DNA of 64,000 nt from Tillandsia leiboldiana (Eukaryota > Streptophyta > Magnoliopsida > Poales > Bromeliaceae), in NCBI GenBank assembly GCA_029204045.2, contig CM055068.1, positions 34,859,345 to 34,923,344 of the forward strand, given 5' to 3'. The notes beneath the pieces are model-generated. The model was not told the origin of the DNA. It made no database searches and saw nothing but the letters and a program-made list of their open reading frames with translations. Within the stretch, counting starts at the first letter, position 1, and every line of letters starts with the position of its first letter. Below, piece by piece: positions 1 to 9,484 of the stretch. Both the position numbers and the translations under genes were made by a program.

Positions 1-391
1 TGCTTGTTTTAGACCATAAAGAGCCTTTTTTCAAATGAAAAACATGGTTAGGTTGTTTATAGTCTACAAAACCTTTCGGTTGAGCCACATAAACTTCCTC
101 GTTTAAAAACCCATTTAAAAACACGCTCTTAACGTCCATTTGAAAGAGTTTGATTTTAAAATGACAAGCAATTGCGAACAAAATTCGAATCGACTCGAGT
201 CGAGCTACCGGGGCGAACGTCTCATCAAAGTCTATTCCTTCTATTTGTGAATAGCCCTGAGCAACTAGACGTGCTTTGTTCCTGATGATGGTACCATCAT
301 CGTTTTTCTTATTCTTGAAAATCCATTTAGTACCAATCACGTTGTGTTGCTTCGGTGGCTTTGTTAGTTCCCAGACTTTGTTTCTTTCGAA
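1..391 (-). pseudogene. copia-1 reverse transcriptase, N-terminal part
   Basis: Start of a Ty1/copia reverse transcriptase, read in the same frame as the integrase upstream and cut by the window edge. Typical copia RT blocks are visible on the minus strand: GTKWIFKNKK, ARLVAQGYSQ, DETFAPVARLESIR and FQMDVKSVFLNG, the last holding the first catalytic aspartate. An extra base near position 23 shifts the frame just before the expected LYGLKQ block. The upstream boundary is a TAG at 392-394 that replaces the glutamine usual in ELHQFERNKVWEL. The YVDD box and RNase H would lie outside the window. Assignment to copia RT is firm; clade is inferred from gag. Confidence 0.9.
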
Positions 392-1279
392 CTAATGGAG
401 CTCTTCCTGCATTGCTTCAATCCAGTAGTCATCCTGAAGAGCTTCATCGACGTTCTTTGGTTCTATCATGGAGACATAACATGCGACTCCACAAACCAAC
501 TGTCTCCGAGTCCTAACTCCTTCTTGTGGGTCTCCAATAATATTTGATTCCGGATGATCCTTGGAGATGCGTAGTGTTTGAGGTAACGGAGTACTCGGAA
601 GTGCGTGTGATGATTCCTGCCTATCAGATAAACTTGAAGAACCATTAGATGCATCAACATTATCGGAAGAATTATTATGAGAAGATGCATTTACAGGAGT
701 ATCATCATCAAGAGACATATCCGGGGTAGATTTATCAGATGCAAAATGAAAAGCTTCATCTACTTTAACATTAATAGATTCTACCATCGTTTTAGATTCC
801 AAGTTAAATAACCGATATGCTCTACTATTTGTAGAATAACCCAAGAAAATCCCTTCGTCACTTCGAGAGTCAAATTTTCTAAGATTTTTGCGATCACGCA
901 AGATGTAACATCGACTCCCAAAGATACGAAAATATTTGATATTCGGTTTTCTACAGAACCATAGCTCATATGGTGTATTTAAAGTTCCCGGGCGCAAATA
1001 CACTCGATTAATAACGTAGATAGCGGTGTTCACACCTTCAGCCCAAAAATGTAACGGTAAATTCCGGCTATGAAGCATAACACGCGCCATCTCTTGTACA
1101 ACCCTGTTTTTGCGCTCGACTACACCATTCTGCTGAGGTGTATAGGGTGCTGAGAATTCATGTTTTATGCCGTTGGAAGTGCAAAAATCAATGAATTTAG
1201 AATTTATGAATTCTCCACCTCTATCACTTCGAACACAAACGATCTTTTCATTTCTTTCAATCATAATACGATGACAAAC
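392..1279 (-). pseudogene. copia-1 integrase catalytic core
   Basis: Catalytic core of a Ty1/copia integrase, the enzyme that joins element cDNA to host DNA in the nucleus. The translation has VRSDRGGEF (second catalytic Asp), the block APYTPQQNGVVERKNR (catalytic Glu), and HFWAEGVNTAIYVINR, the usual copia order. A serine- and aspartate-rich linker follows, leading to the GVRTRRQ segment that precedes RT. It is bounded by in-frame TAG codons at 1280-1282 and 392-394, so it is one piece of a longer gag-pol frame broken by nonsense mutations only. As it stands it cannot give a full polyprotein. Confidence 0.92.
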
Positions 1280-1864
1280 CTAATGAAAAGAGTCGAAAGT
1301 ATCCGCTTTCTCTTTTAAAAAATTTACCCAAGTATATCTAGAGAAATCATCAACCAAAAGAAAAATGTACCATTTACCTCCCAAAGATGGTTGACGAGTT
1401 GGCCCCATTAAGTCCATGTGCAGTAATTCTAAGGGCCGTTTAGTACCAACGTGGTTCAAGTTCTTGTGTGCAGCCCTTGTTTGTTTTCCCTTTTGACAAC
1501 CTCCACACGCAATGTTTTCTTTAAATGAAAGTTTAGGAACCCCCTTAACCACGTCTTTATTCGAAATCCTAGATAGCTCCTTAAAATTTATGTGACCTAG
1601 TCTTTCATGCCAAAGAGTTTCATTATCCAAAGAAACTAGGTTACAATGTTCAGAAATTTTATTTGGAACTACATAGCAATTATTTTCAGATCTAACCCCT
1701 TTTAAAAAGAATAATTGGTCCTTATCAGTTACAACACATTCTGCAGAAGAAAAGTTAACTGAGAAACCATTATCACAAAGTTGACTTATGCTAATGAGGT
1801 TAGTCTTAAGGCCTCCAACAAATAAAACATTGTTCAAAACCGGGCCTTCTGGAATAGCAATTGT
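1280..1864 (-). pseudogene. copia-1 pre-integrase and integrase zinc domain
   Basis: Holds the GAG-pre-integrase segment and the integrase HHCC zinc-binding domain (LWHERLGH ... CGGCQKGKQTR), followed by the first catalytic Asp block (LLHMDLMGPTRQPSLGG) and the VDDFSRYTWV segment. These are standard Ty1/copia blocks in standard order. It is in the same reading frame as the pieces on both sides and separated from them by a TGA at 1865-1867, where GK-G-TIAIP would be expected, and a TAG at 1280-1282. No frameshift is needed to join the pieces. Confidence 0.92.
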
Positions 1865-2260
1865 TCATTTTCCAACAATTTTTGAAGAACGACCGTCTCC
1901 GAAAACTACAAGTCCTCCGGAGATTTTCTCTAAAGATTGAAAACAGTTTTTGTCACCGGTCATATGACGGGAACATCCACTATCCAGATACCAAGACGAA
2001 TTGTCATAAGCATGCACAGAAGTATGAATGACAAGACAAGGGAAGATTTCACCTTTGCGCACCCAAACCTTTTTGGACTGCGTCGGTAATGAATGTGAAG
2101 TTATTCTCCTTGGTGAAACCGTCTTGATTGATTCATCGCTTTTCCTTGACGTCGTCGTCTTGTTTGATGTACTACCAATGTTCTTTTCTTTTGAAAAATC
2201 CTTCTTTGATTTCCGGGGAGTGAACTCATTGGTAGTTGTTGCAAGAGGCGCTTGATTTGT
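1865..2260 (-). pseudogene. copia-1 aspartic protease
   Basis: Retroviral-type aspartic protease of a Ty1/copia element, which would cleave the gag-pol polyprotein. The signature WYLDSGCSRHMTGD is present at about 1965-2006, and VFGDGRSSKIVGK follows. Upstream the same frame runs through a lysine- and serine-rich linker with KVWVRKGEIFP, back to a TGA at 2261-2263. That TGA probably replaces a tryptophan codon. The domain itself looks intact; only the flanking stops break it. Confidence 0.9.
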
Positions 2261-3355
2261 TCATTTTGCTCCAACCTTGCAATCTCTTCTTATGTGCCCT
2301 GCAAAACCACAGCGAAAACATACCTTTGAACTTGTCAAAACCGAAGTAGGTGAGGTAGGGTTGTTGTCGTTGTATGCAGTGAATTCCATCGTCGGAGGAG
2401 GAGATACCGACTGGGGCACAAATACTGTCTTACTCGAACTAGGACTGTCTCCAGTTCGATTGTATCCAAGGCCGAAACGGTTTGTTTGACCAAGACCAAG
2501 CATCTTATCCAACTTGCTCCTTCCAGAAGAGAATCGCTTTAAATCATCCTTAAGTTGGAAAATGGTCTTCGTCATTTTCATTTTTTTCTGTCGAGCCTCG
2601 GAGTAGAGCTTCAAGAAGTAACTTGCTTTATCTACCATTTTTATGTGTTCCTTCTCGAAATGTTCATTTTTCTCTTGAAGTGAAACATTTACTTTGATCA
2701 AGTTATCCCTTAACACTTCAAGACCGTTTGAGAGAGAAGTTGCCCTTTTTACTTCTTCTTCGAGATCCTGCAATCTCCCTCTCAAACCCTTGTTTTGCTT
2801 AGCCAGTTTCTTTGAATCCTTTAAAAGTTTATGGTAGGCTAAAGTAAAGTCTTCACTTTCGGAATTACTCGATTCGTTGTCCGTTGCATTCTTTTCAACT
2901 TGGGAGGAGTTGGACAAGGAATCGGATGTGCTTGCCATTAAGCATACGAAGGGTGAAGTTGTGGACGCGTGGAATGCCGTTGCGTTATTTTCTTCATTAC
3001 TGGAAGATGACTCATTTGACGATGAGGTGTCATCCCAAGTGATGGCTTGCATCGCCTTCTTCTTCGTTGGATTCTTATTGGGACACTCCGTTGAGATATG
3101 GCCGTATCCTCGGCACTTGAAGCATTGGACTTGTCCCTCTGAGCTTTTCTTATCCTTTAAAAAACTCTCTTGCTTTCTTGACTTGTAGCTTGAAGAACCT
3201 TTGCCTTTATTTGACTTTACGAAGGATGAAGTTTTACTAGAATTACCCCTTCGAAAGTTTCGACGAAATTTTCTTGTCAAGAGAGCAAGCTGCTTCTCAA
3301 AATCCTCCATAGATAGGTTCTCATCATCGTCTGAGGAGGATGAATCGGCGTCTTC
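2261..3355 (-). pseudogene. copia-1 gag C-terminal half with two zinc knuckles
   Basis: C-terminal half of a Ty1/copia gag (nucleocapsid). It has a basic arginine- and serine-rich start, a CCHC zinc knuckle CFKCRGYGHISTEC (about 3083-3124), the block AMQAITWDD followed by acidic serine-rich sequence and VCLMAS, a long probable coiled coil (about residues 155-270, rich in Lys, Glu and Leu), and a second knuckle CFRCGFAGHIRRDC (about 2276-2317). Two knuckles separated by a coiled coil, with the WDD and VCLMA blocks, resemble Sirevirus gag proteins, so I place the element there by family knowledge. Stops at 3356-3358 (TAA) and 2261-2263 (TGA) bound it. Confidence 0.88.
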
Positions 3356-3979
3356 TTATTTTGTTGTTTTCAACGCAAAACCTGAATACTTAGAAGTAGA
3401 TGCCTTTCCAGAAGAATAGTTAGTAGGAAATGTCATTTCATATGTTTGAAGTGCACCAACTAATTCTTCTATACGGATTTCGTCCGGGTGTTTAATAGTT
3501 TCAATGGCCGTAACCTTGGAACGAAATCTTTCAGGAAGAATCCTTAAAATCTTTCTTACAACTTTAAATTCTGGAATTTTCTCTCCCAAGTTAGCACATG
3601 TGTTTACGATGTCTTGCAATCGTGTATAGTAATGTGTGAATGATTCATTTTCTGCCATGAAAATAGAGTCAAATTTGCTCGTAAGCATTTGCAGTTTTTG
3701 AATCTTCACAAGGTTTGTTCCCTCATGTGTAACTTGTAGAACATCCCAGATTTCTTTCGTAGTCTCACATGCCGAGACGCTAGAGAATTCAGTTTGAGAC
3801 AAAGCATTAAATAAGGCGTTAATTCCTTTGCCATTGTAAGAAGATGAGTTAATCTCTTCCTTGGTCCATTTCGACCTAGGTTTGATGGTGTGAACATCAA
3901 CAATAATTTCAGTTGGATTTGACCATCCTAACTCGATTGATTGCCACACCCGTTCGTCGATGGAAATTAAAAATTCTTT
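3356..3979 (-). pseudogene. copia-1 gag N-terminal part (UBN2-like), truncated
   Basis: N-terminal gag of a Ty1/copia element. Recognisable blocks are FLISIDERVWQSIELGW, SSYNGKGINALFNAL, CETTKEIWDVLQVTHEGT and ILRILPERFRSKVTAIE, the pattern of the UBN2/retrotrans_gag family. The reading frame is cut at 3979/3980, where an unrelated LTR beginning TGTGAGG starts, so the true N-terminus is missing. The apparent ATG at 4000 lies in that LTR and is not a real start. Five bases TCTTT (3975-3979) would be the target duplication, but the partner copy is not in the window. Confidence 0.88.
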
Positions 3980-4805
3980 TGTGAGGACCCGGATCCCCAC
4001 GACGAGATTACTAGTTGACCAGCAGCTCCTGGAGGCCTATGGGGCCTGTCAGTGGTATTTGTGCACCAATTAGACACAAGTGATGGGCTCAGTGTGTTAA
4101 ATGGATCACGTGGGTGATCGGTGGACTCCGTCGGAGCTTCAGAAGTGGTTTTGCGCGTAATGGATATTAAAATTGGGCTCAGTGCGAAGTTTGGACAAAA
4201 GAACATCTTTCCGGATGCCTTCGGCAATTTTTAGAGTTGGAATTTGGCAAAATGGACTTCGGATTTGGATTCGGCGCGCGAAAACGATGAAAATGGACTA
4301 TTCACTTGCATTTTTCGGAGTCCGGATGATTCGACACGTTTTTCGAGGCAAGGGTACTGTTCCTGCCGCAGGCGGGCAGCGGCAGCGGCGGCGGGCAGCG
4401 GCGGCGGCGGAGGAGCGCGGCGGCGGGGTGAGGCACAGCCGCTCGGTCCACCGGGCGAGGCGTGCACCAGGGGCATAGACGCGTGGCGGCCCCGGAATGG
4501 CGGGCGCACGAGCGCGCGGTCTACGGGGAGTGCGGCCTGGTGCATGGACCGGGTGGGGCCACGTGGAGGCCACTGGTTGGCCGGTCAACGTGCATGCGGT
4601 CCACCGAGCGGGTGCAGGCCGCCTCGGGGCGCGTGCGTGCAGGGTGGCAGGCGGCGGCGCAGGCGCGCACGTGGGCGCTGTCGGCTGGCTGAGTGCGGTC
4701 CACGTGTCGACGCCTCCGCGCGCCACGTGTCGAGCAGCGGATGGCCCTGCACGGCTGTCCGCTGTTCGGGTGAGACGTGGCGGGCCCTGGGCTTTCCGGG
4801 CGTGA

Positions 4806-4832
4806 ACAGTGTTGGGCCGGGCCCAACACTGT
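4806..4832. promoter_or_regulatory. hairpin upstream of LTR TATA box
   Basis: Perfect inverted repeat with 13-base arms ACAGTGTTGGGCC and its complement around a single G. It ends about 72 bases before the TATA box. A different hairpin sits in the same relative place in the LTR of gypsy-1. Confidence 0.7.
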
Positions 4833-4904
4833 AGCCGCCCGGTTCGTGCGGGCGCCCGGAAATGCAGCCCAAAAGCCCAACTTCGGGATTTTTTGGTTTG
4901 GGCC

Positions 4905-4913
4905 TATAAATAG
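4905..4913 (+). promoter_or_regulatory. LTR TATA box of gypsy-B
   Basis: TATAAATAG in the context GGGCCTATAAATAGGCCC, downstream of the GC-rich U3. Transcription would start some 30 bases further on. Gypsy-1 (9476-9484) and gypsy-D (minus strand near 47138-47148) have a similar box at the same place. Confidence 0.65.
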
Positions 4914-6329
4914 GCCCTTTCCACTGCCTTTTCGGGCTTTTCCCGAGCTCGTTGGCCTGAGGGCCCTTCACCAAACTTGTTGCTCACCTTGTCGCACATC
5001 TTGTGGAGGAAGCTCGGAATTTTTGGAAGGAGCAGTGTCGACGACTTCGGCATCGTGGCGCAGAGCGGCATACTTTCATCGCAGGCCCGTTATCGTCGCA
5101 TTTTGGTATGAGAGGTCCATGGAGCTACCCCGACGGTATTTTTGGACGATTTTTGTGGCATTGGATTCCCGAGAGGTATATCTACGATTCTTGTATCATC
5201 CACTTTTCTCAGATTTGAGCTTTGTTTGGGGTTCTCGGTATGTTTTTAAACCCCTTTGCTGCTGATGGAATTTCTGGACAGCGGTACCTTGCCGGATTTT
5301 TATCTCCGCAACCGGGCATCGGATGGAGACGTGCCTATACACTTTTTTTATCTACTCGACGCGAGGATTATCACAGTAGTTTTCCTGGATTTTTCTGAGG
5401 CTTGCCCGAAGGTATATATTTTCCCCCTTATCTGTGCATGGGATTACAGTTATGTTGCTGTGTGGTTTTGCGCACCCCGTGTTGTGGAATTTGTAACTCG
5501 GCATACGGGGCTCGGAATCAGACGTGCAGGTACTCATTTCGAAGGTATCGACGCGATGATCGCGAATATATTTTTGTGTGATTTTTTAGAATCCATTCTG
5601 CAGGTGAAAACTGCACATCTTTGGGGCTGTTTTCTGATGTAGTATATACTTGGATATTTTGGGGAATAAAGTGTAACCTTGGACCTTTTGTTGTCCCCAG
5701 GAAGGTTCGCGAGTATTTCTGAACCAGTTGGAACTGGAGAAAATGAAGATAGTGGATTCCGGGTGTTTTCAGCTGTTTGAAGCCGGGGCTTTCGCGTTAT
5801 GTACCGAGGGTGCTGTTTTGGCGGGTTTTGGCGTTATGTACCGAGGGTGCTAATAAGGTAAATGTTTACATCTTTGAGACCTTAAGTACAGAGATGGATT
5901 TGAGCAACCTGTAGTAATCTTGGGATATATTTTTCTCCTCTTTATGAAATGGTAAATTTTTAAAGTGGAAAATTTTCTTGACTTCAAGAGGAACAAATTG
6001 GCACCTTAACCACGAAATTTGGATAAGATTTGATGTATCTACTCTAGGTTCTTTCCAGTCCTTCTACTACTGAAATACTGCATGTATGTTGGAATAGAGT
6101 ATTTGATTGTTTGTGAGTCGACCTTGATTTCGTGGTTAGTAGTGCTTATGGGGGTTAATTGTAATGATTTTTCCTAATCCCAGATGCAGGATGGACAAGT
6201 TATTTTTGGGTTCAACTTGTAAAAATATTTTAATTGGAAGTTAAGCAAGTTGAATCTCAACTCAAAATTGTTTATCGGAATCGGGATTGTTTTGGGTTCT
6301 ATTCCTTGAACTTATGCGGAGGTAGTAAG

Positions 6330-6334
6330 CTAGT
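6330..6334. repeat. target-site duplication CTAGT, left copy
   Basis: CTAGT before the LTR at 6335 matches CTAGT at 25981-25985 just after its other end. This shows a solo LTR inserted here and was later split by gypsy-1. Confidence 0.9.
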
Positions 6335-7860
6335 TGTCACGCCCCGGGGGTTTGTTTTAGTGGAAACGATTCACCAAAGTCACGCATTTGACGTATAAAT
6401 TTTTTTGTAAAAGAGAACCCCTCTTCCCCGGCGCATGCCCAGACCCGCCACACATACAGGATCACTCTGTAAACGGACAGAGTCTCCCCTGTATATGCAC
6501 GGCGTGGCGTTCAGTACATGTTCCAAACATACACAACCATTCAATCACAACAATTATTAACATACAACCAGCATTCTAATCTATTTAAAACGTATGGCCG
6601 ATCAATTTGGAAAGGATAAATCCACAGTTTTAAAAGAGCGCCTACCCGGCGCTTACGTTTTGAAGGCGAGTTTCGAAATCAGCATAAATCCACAAGGTTT
6701 TGAAAACGGTGCCCACCCGACACCCAAGTTTTGAAATCCCTTTCGCAATCCATAAATCCACAGGGTTTTGAAACCAGTGCCCACACGACACTTAGAATTT
6801 AAAAATGGTTTTCGCAATCTTTTCTTTGGCTTTTGCCTTTTTCATTTTCAAATGGCCAACAGAAATAAAAGGAAGAGTAACGTATAAGAGGATAACTAAA
6901 TGCAACCCGTACCGACATCCATGCCGACCCCACGAGGGTATCGAGAACCTCTCACATAACTACAATGTAAATGAAATGCAAGAATGAAAGAAGAAATACA
7001 GTCCAGGGTCCCCAGCGACCCAGCTGCTCCTGCCCCTTCCTCACCACCGCCTACATCTCCCCTCGTCTGAACCCTGTCACGAAGTGGGAAGTCAGTGACA
7101 TAAAAATAGTAGAGCAGGAGAATATAATAAAACAAACCGTGAAGACAACCGGAGCAACCACCCTCTCAAGGAGGAAAGGCAACCTGTACACCTGTATCCC
7201 GTAATATCCGGACACGTCGGACAACTAAACCGACGGCCCATACCGTACCTGCAGAAACCCGACCACGGCGGACAACTAAACCGACGGGTCGCACCGCTCG
7301 CACCTCGGCGCCTCAAACCCCACAACTAATAAGGGGCCCCACTACGTCACCTCGTGGGTATACACGGGTCATAGACCACTTTTCCGGAAAAGCGCACCCT
7401 TCGCGGTGGCCAAACCGCGGGTGCGCGTGTTGCAGCCTCGAGCAAAGTAACCATAACCGCTATCATGTTAGCATCATAATATATAATCAAGAGTAAAGCT
7501 ATAACCACTATGATGTTAGCAACATCATGTGAAAATCAGGAGTAAAACTATAACCGCTATCATGTTTAGCAACATCATGTAAACTCAGGAGTAACAACTA
7601 TATCCGCTATCATGTTTGGCAACATCATGTAAGATCAGGAGTAAAAACGACCGCCGGAAATCGGCGCTAAGTACCAAAATAAAACCCACCTCAAACACGA
7701 AGGAGAAGACGTGTGGAAACTCCAACTAAAACACCCTCGCCGTGTGCCCAGATAGCTACAGTAAAGATTATACTTGTTAAAAACATCTTCGTGGTTAAAA
7801 ACACTCAAAAACGGTGCGAAACGGGCTAAAAACGGAGCTTCTGGGCTCTTTGGCTGAAGG

Positions 7861-8260
7861 CTAGTGCACGATCCAGGCGTGGACCGGGTTTACAGCGTCG
7901 GCGGTTGCGCCGCATGCGCCGGGTGCACGCAGGAAGCGTGCACCGCGCATCCTGGGCCGGGCCGGTGCACGACACGAGCGTGCACCGGGCTCACGGCCAC
8001 AGGGGCCTGCGGTGAGCACCGGGTGCACGCCGTAGCGTGCACCGCACCCGAGCGGGCCGGGCCGGCGCACGAAAGCGTGCGCCGGGTACGCGGCTCTGGC
8101 TGCCGATGTGTGCGCCGGGTGCACGCCTGGAGCATGCACCGCGCACGGTGTGCAGCCCGGCGCACGGTTTCGTGCGCCGGGTCTGCACCTCCGAGGCTGC
8201 GGGGCGTGCACCGGGTGCACGCCGGGGCCTGTGGACCGCGGCCGTACGGACAGCACAGTG
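7861..8260. repeat. GTGCAC-rich GC array in family A LTR
   Basis: About 400 bases of irregular repeats built from GTGCACCGGGTGCACGCC and GTGCGCCGGG-like words, many self-complementary (GTGCAC, TGCGCA). Several long open frames run through it on both strands, as expected for such repeats; none resembles a protein. The equivalent place in other family A LTRs holds arrays of different words (36850-37230, 56412-56665). Confidence 0.75.
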
Positions 8261-8624
8261 AGCCCTAGTTTTCGCGTTTTCTCTTCGTTCTCGCTCCCGT
8301 GCGACTCCGGCGACGACCCCGCGAACATGGTAGCGGCGGCGACGGCCTCCCGTTTAACAACTGCGGCGGCGGCCTCCCGTTCGGCAACACGCCTCGCACG
8401 CAACACGAAAAGAAAGAGAATCTTATACCGAAAAAGGTAACCAGGAAGACCCGAACCGCTCACCTTGTTTTCGCCGGTGAGGGAGGAAGGAAGAGGATAG
8501 TCCCGCTCTCTTTCCCCGGGTTCCGCAGGGCGTGCGATCGTCCTTCCTTCTCCTCGTCTCCGTCTCGGTTCCTCACGCCCTCGGTTGAAAAGAGAGGAAA
8601 TATGAATCGGGGTTTTTTCCCCTT

Positions 8625-8629
8625 CCCTT
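8625..8629. repeat. target-site duplication CCCTT, left copy
   Basis: CCCTT immediately before the gypsy-1 5' LTR, matched exactly at 25277-25281 after its 3' LTR. Confidence 0.93.
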
Positions 8630-8937
8630 TGTAGTGTACTGGTTTTTCCCCTTGCAACTTTCCGGTGAATCCATTGTGTAGAACGCCTAGTGTTGGTGTC
8701 TGGCCCATGGTGCATCGAAGGGGTGCCACAGATGGACCTTGTGAGATTTTGATAGCGGAATTGGCCTTCGGCTGTAATTGCCGAATTTTAGAAAAGGTTT
8801 TGGGCCAATCTGAGGTTAGATTTGGATTCAGCGCGGAAAAACGCTTGAAAACGGCTATTTGCTTGTTGAATTTGGAGTCCGGATGACCAAATGCGGGCTT
8901 CCGGAAGATTTGGGGGATTTTCGGTGCATGGGGGTGA

Positions 8938-9311
8938 CACGTGGACCGGCCCGAGCCACGTGGCGGCCTTTTATTGGCCGGCTCACGCAGCTGGGTCCAC
9001 GGGGTGGCGCGGCGGTGCATGGACCGCGGCGGGTGGACGCGTGGCGTGCCCTGGTAGGCGGGCGCACGCGGCACGGCTCACTGGAATTGCGGGTTTGCGG
9101 TGGACCGGGCGCATGACACGTGGCGGCTTCGGATTCGTCGGCCCACGTGGGCGCGGTCCACGGGTGCGCGGGGGAGGGCGCCTCGGTACTGTGCGCGCAC
9201 GTGCGCGCACAGTGGCGCCAGGCGGGGCGGTCGGCCGCACTCGAGTGCGACACGCGTCGCCTCGGGATTGGGCGGCCGTACCTACCCCCGCTGACTGCGG
9301 GGGGCCACGTG
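8938..9311. promoter_or_regulatory. G-box cluster in gypsy-1 U3
   Basis: Six CACGTG cores at 8938, 8957, 9117, 9144, 9198 and 9306, all within 550 bases upstream of the TATA-like box. CACGTG is the plant G-box bound by bZIP and bHLH factors (family knowledge); function here is inference. The 3' LTR has the same set. ACGTG words also crowd the same part of the gypsy-B and gypsy-D LTRs. Confidence 0.6.
9188..9213. promoter_or_regulatory. 26-bp perfect palindrome centred on a G-box
   Basis: Perfect palindrome, arms ACTGTGCGCGCAC, with CACGTG at its centre and alternating purine-pyrimidine GC steps that could form a cruciform or Z-DNA. Also present in the 3' LTR near 22536-22561. Confidence 0.75.
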
Positions 9312-9408
9312 GCGTGTTGCGGGCCGCGGGGATCCGCTGTCCCCTGTTTGGGGCGACGTGGCCGTCCCAGAAATTTCCGGGCGCGTCGGACGGGTTCTGT
9401 ACAACCCG

Positions 9409-9435
9409 GTTTCCGGGCGCAGTGCGCCCGGAAAC
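9409..9435. promoter_or_regulatory. hairpin just upstream of gypsy-1 TATA box
   Basis: Arms GTTTCCGGGCGC and its complement, 12 bases each, around the loop AGT, ending about 40 bases before TTTAAATAG. Same place as the unrelated hairpin in the gypsy-B LTR. Confidence 0.65.
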
Positions 9436-9475
9436 TGCGCCCGAAAACCGGCCCTTTAGCTATTTGGGCTGGGCC

Positions 9476-9484
9476 TTTAAATAG
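9476..9484 (+). promoter_or_regulatory. TATA-like box of gypsy-1 5' LTR
   Basis: TTTAAATAG in the context GGGCCTTTAAATAGC, aligned in position with GGGCCTATAAATAGG of gypsy-B. Confidence 0.6.

Larger units (their letters stand above)
1..3979 (-). mobile_element. copia-1: Sirevirus-like Ty1/copia element, partial
   Basis: Gag, protease, integrase and RT of a Ty1/copia element in order on the minus strand, all in one frame from 3979 down to about 24, broken by five nonsense codons (3356, 2261, 1865, 1280, 392). One end is lost to the window edge, the other to the insertion at 3980. No LTR of this element is visible here. It is the oldest layer of the left-hand nest, since everything from 3980 to at least 30776 lies inside it. 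Confidence 0.88.
3980..6334 (+). mobile_element. gypsy-B 5' LTR, first half
   Basis: Begins TGTGAGGACCCGGATCCCC exactly where the copia-1 gag frame is lost. The same start in reverse complement is found at 39276 next to a polypurine tract, which proves it is an LTR start. A GC-rich U3 with ACGTG elements (4370-4800), a perfect hairpin (4806-4832) and a TATA box (4905-4913) follow, then a T-rich transcribed part. It is interrupted at 6335 by a solo LTR and resumes at 25986. Open frames here are fortuitous products of high GC. The two halves give about 4.71 kb, long even for Tekay/Del-like elements. Confidence 0.85.
6335..8629 (-). mobile_element. solo LTR of family A, left part
   Basis: Starts TGTCACGCCCCGGGGG on the plus strand, which is the reverse complement of the family A LTR end. 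It shares blocks in order with the LTRs at 54849 and 61163: GCCCAGACCCGCCACA, CCCACGAGGGTATCGAGAACC and TTTTCCGGAAAAG. A GC-rich GTGCAC array lies at 7861-8260 and CTCACCTTGTTTTCGCCGGTGAGGG near 8460. It is split by gypsy-1 at 8630 and resumes at 25282. No primer-binding site or coding region is attached and a 5-bp duplication flanks the whole, so it is a solo LTR of about 2.99 kb, the usual product of LTR-LTR recombination. Confidence 0.88.

Noticed and set aside
4244..4834. Open frames of 130-200 codons in the GC-rich U3 of the gypsy-B and gypsy-1 LTRs
   Set aside because: Stops are rare in this base composition; frames overlap on both strands and are not conserved between LTR copies beyond the DNA itself.
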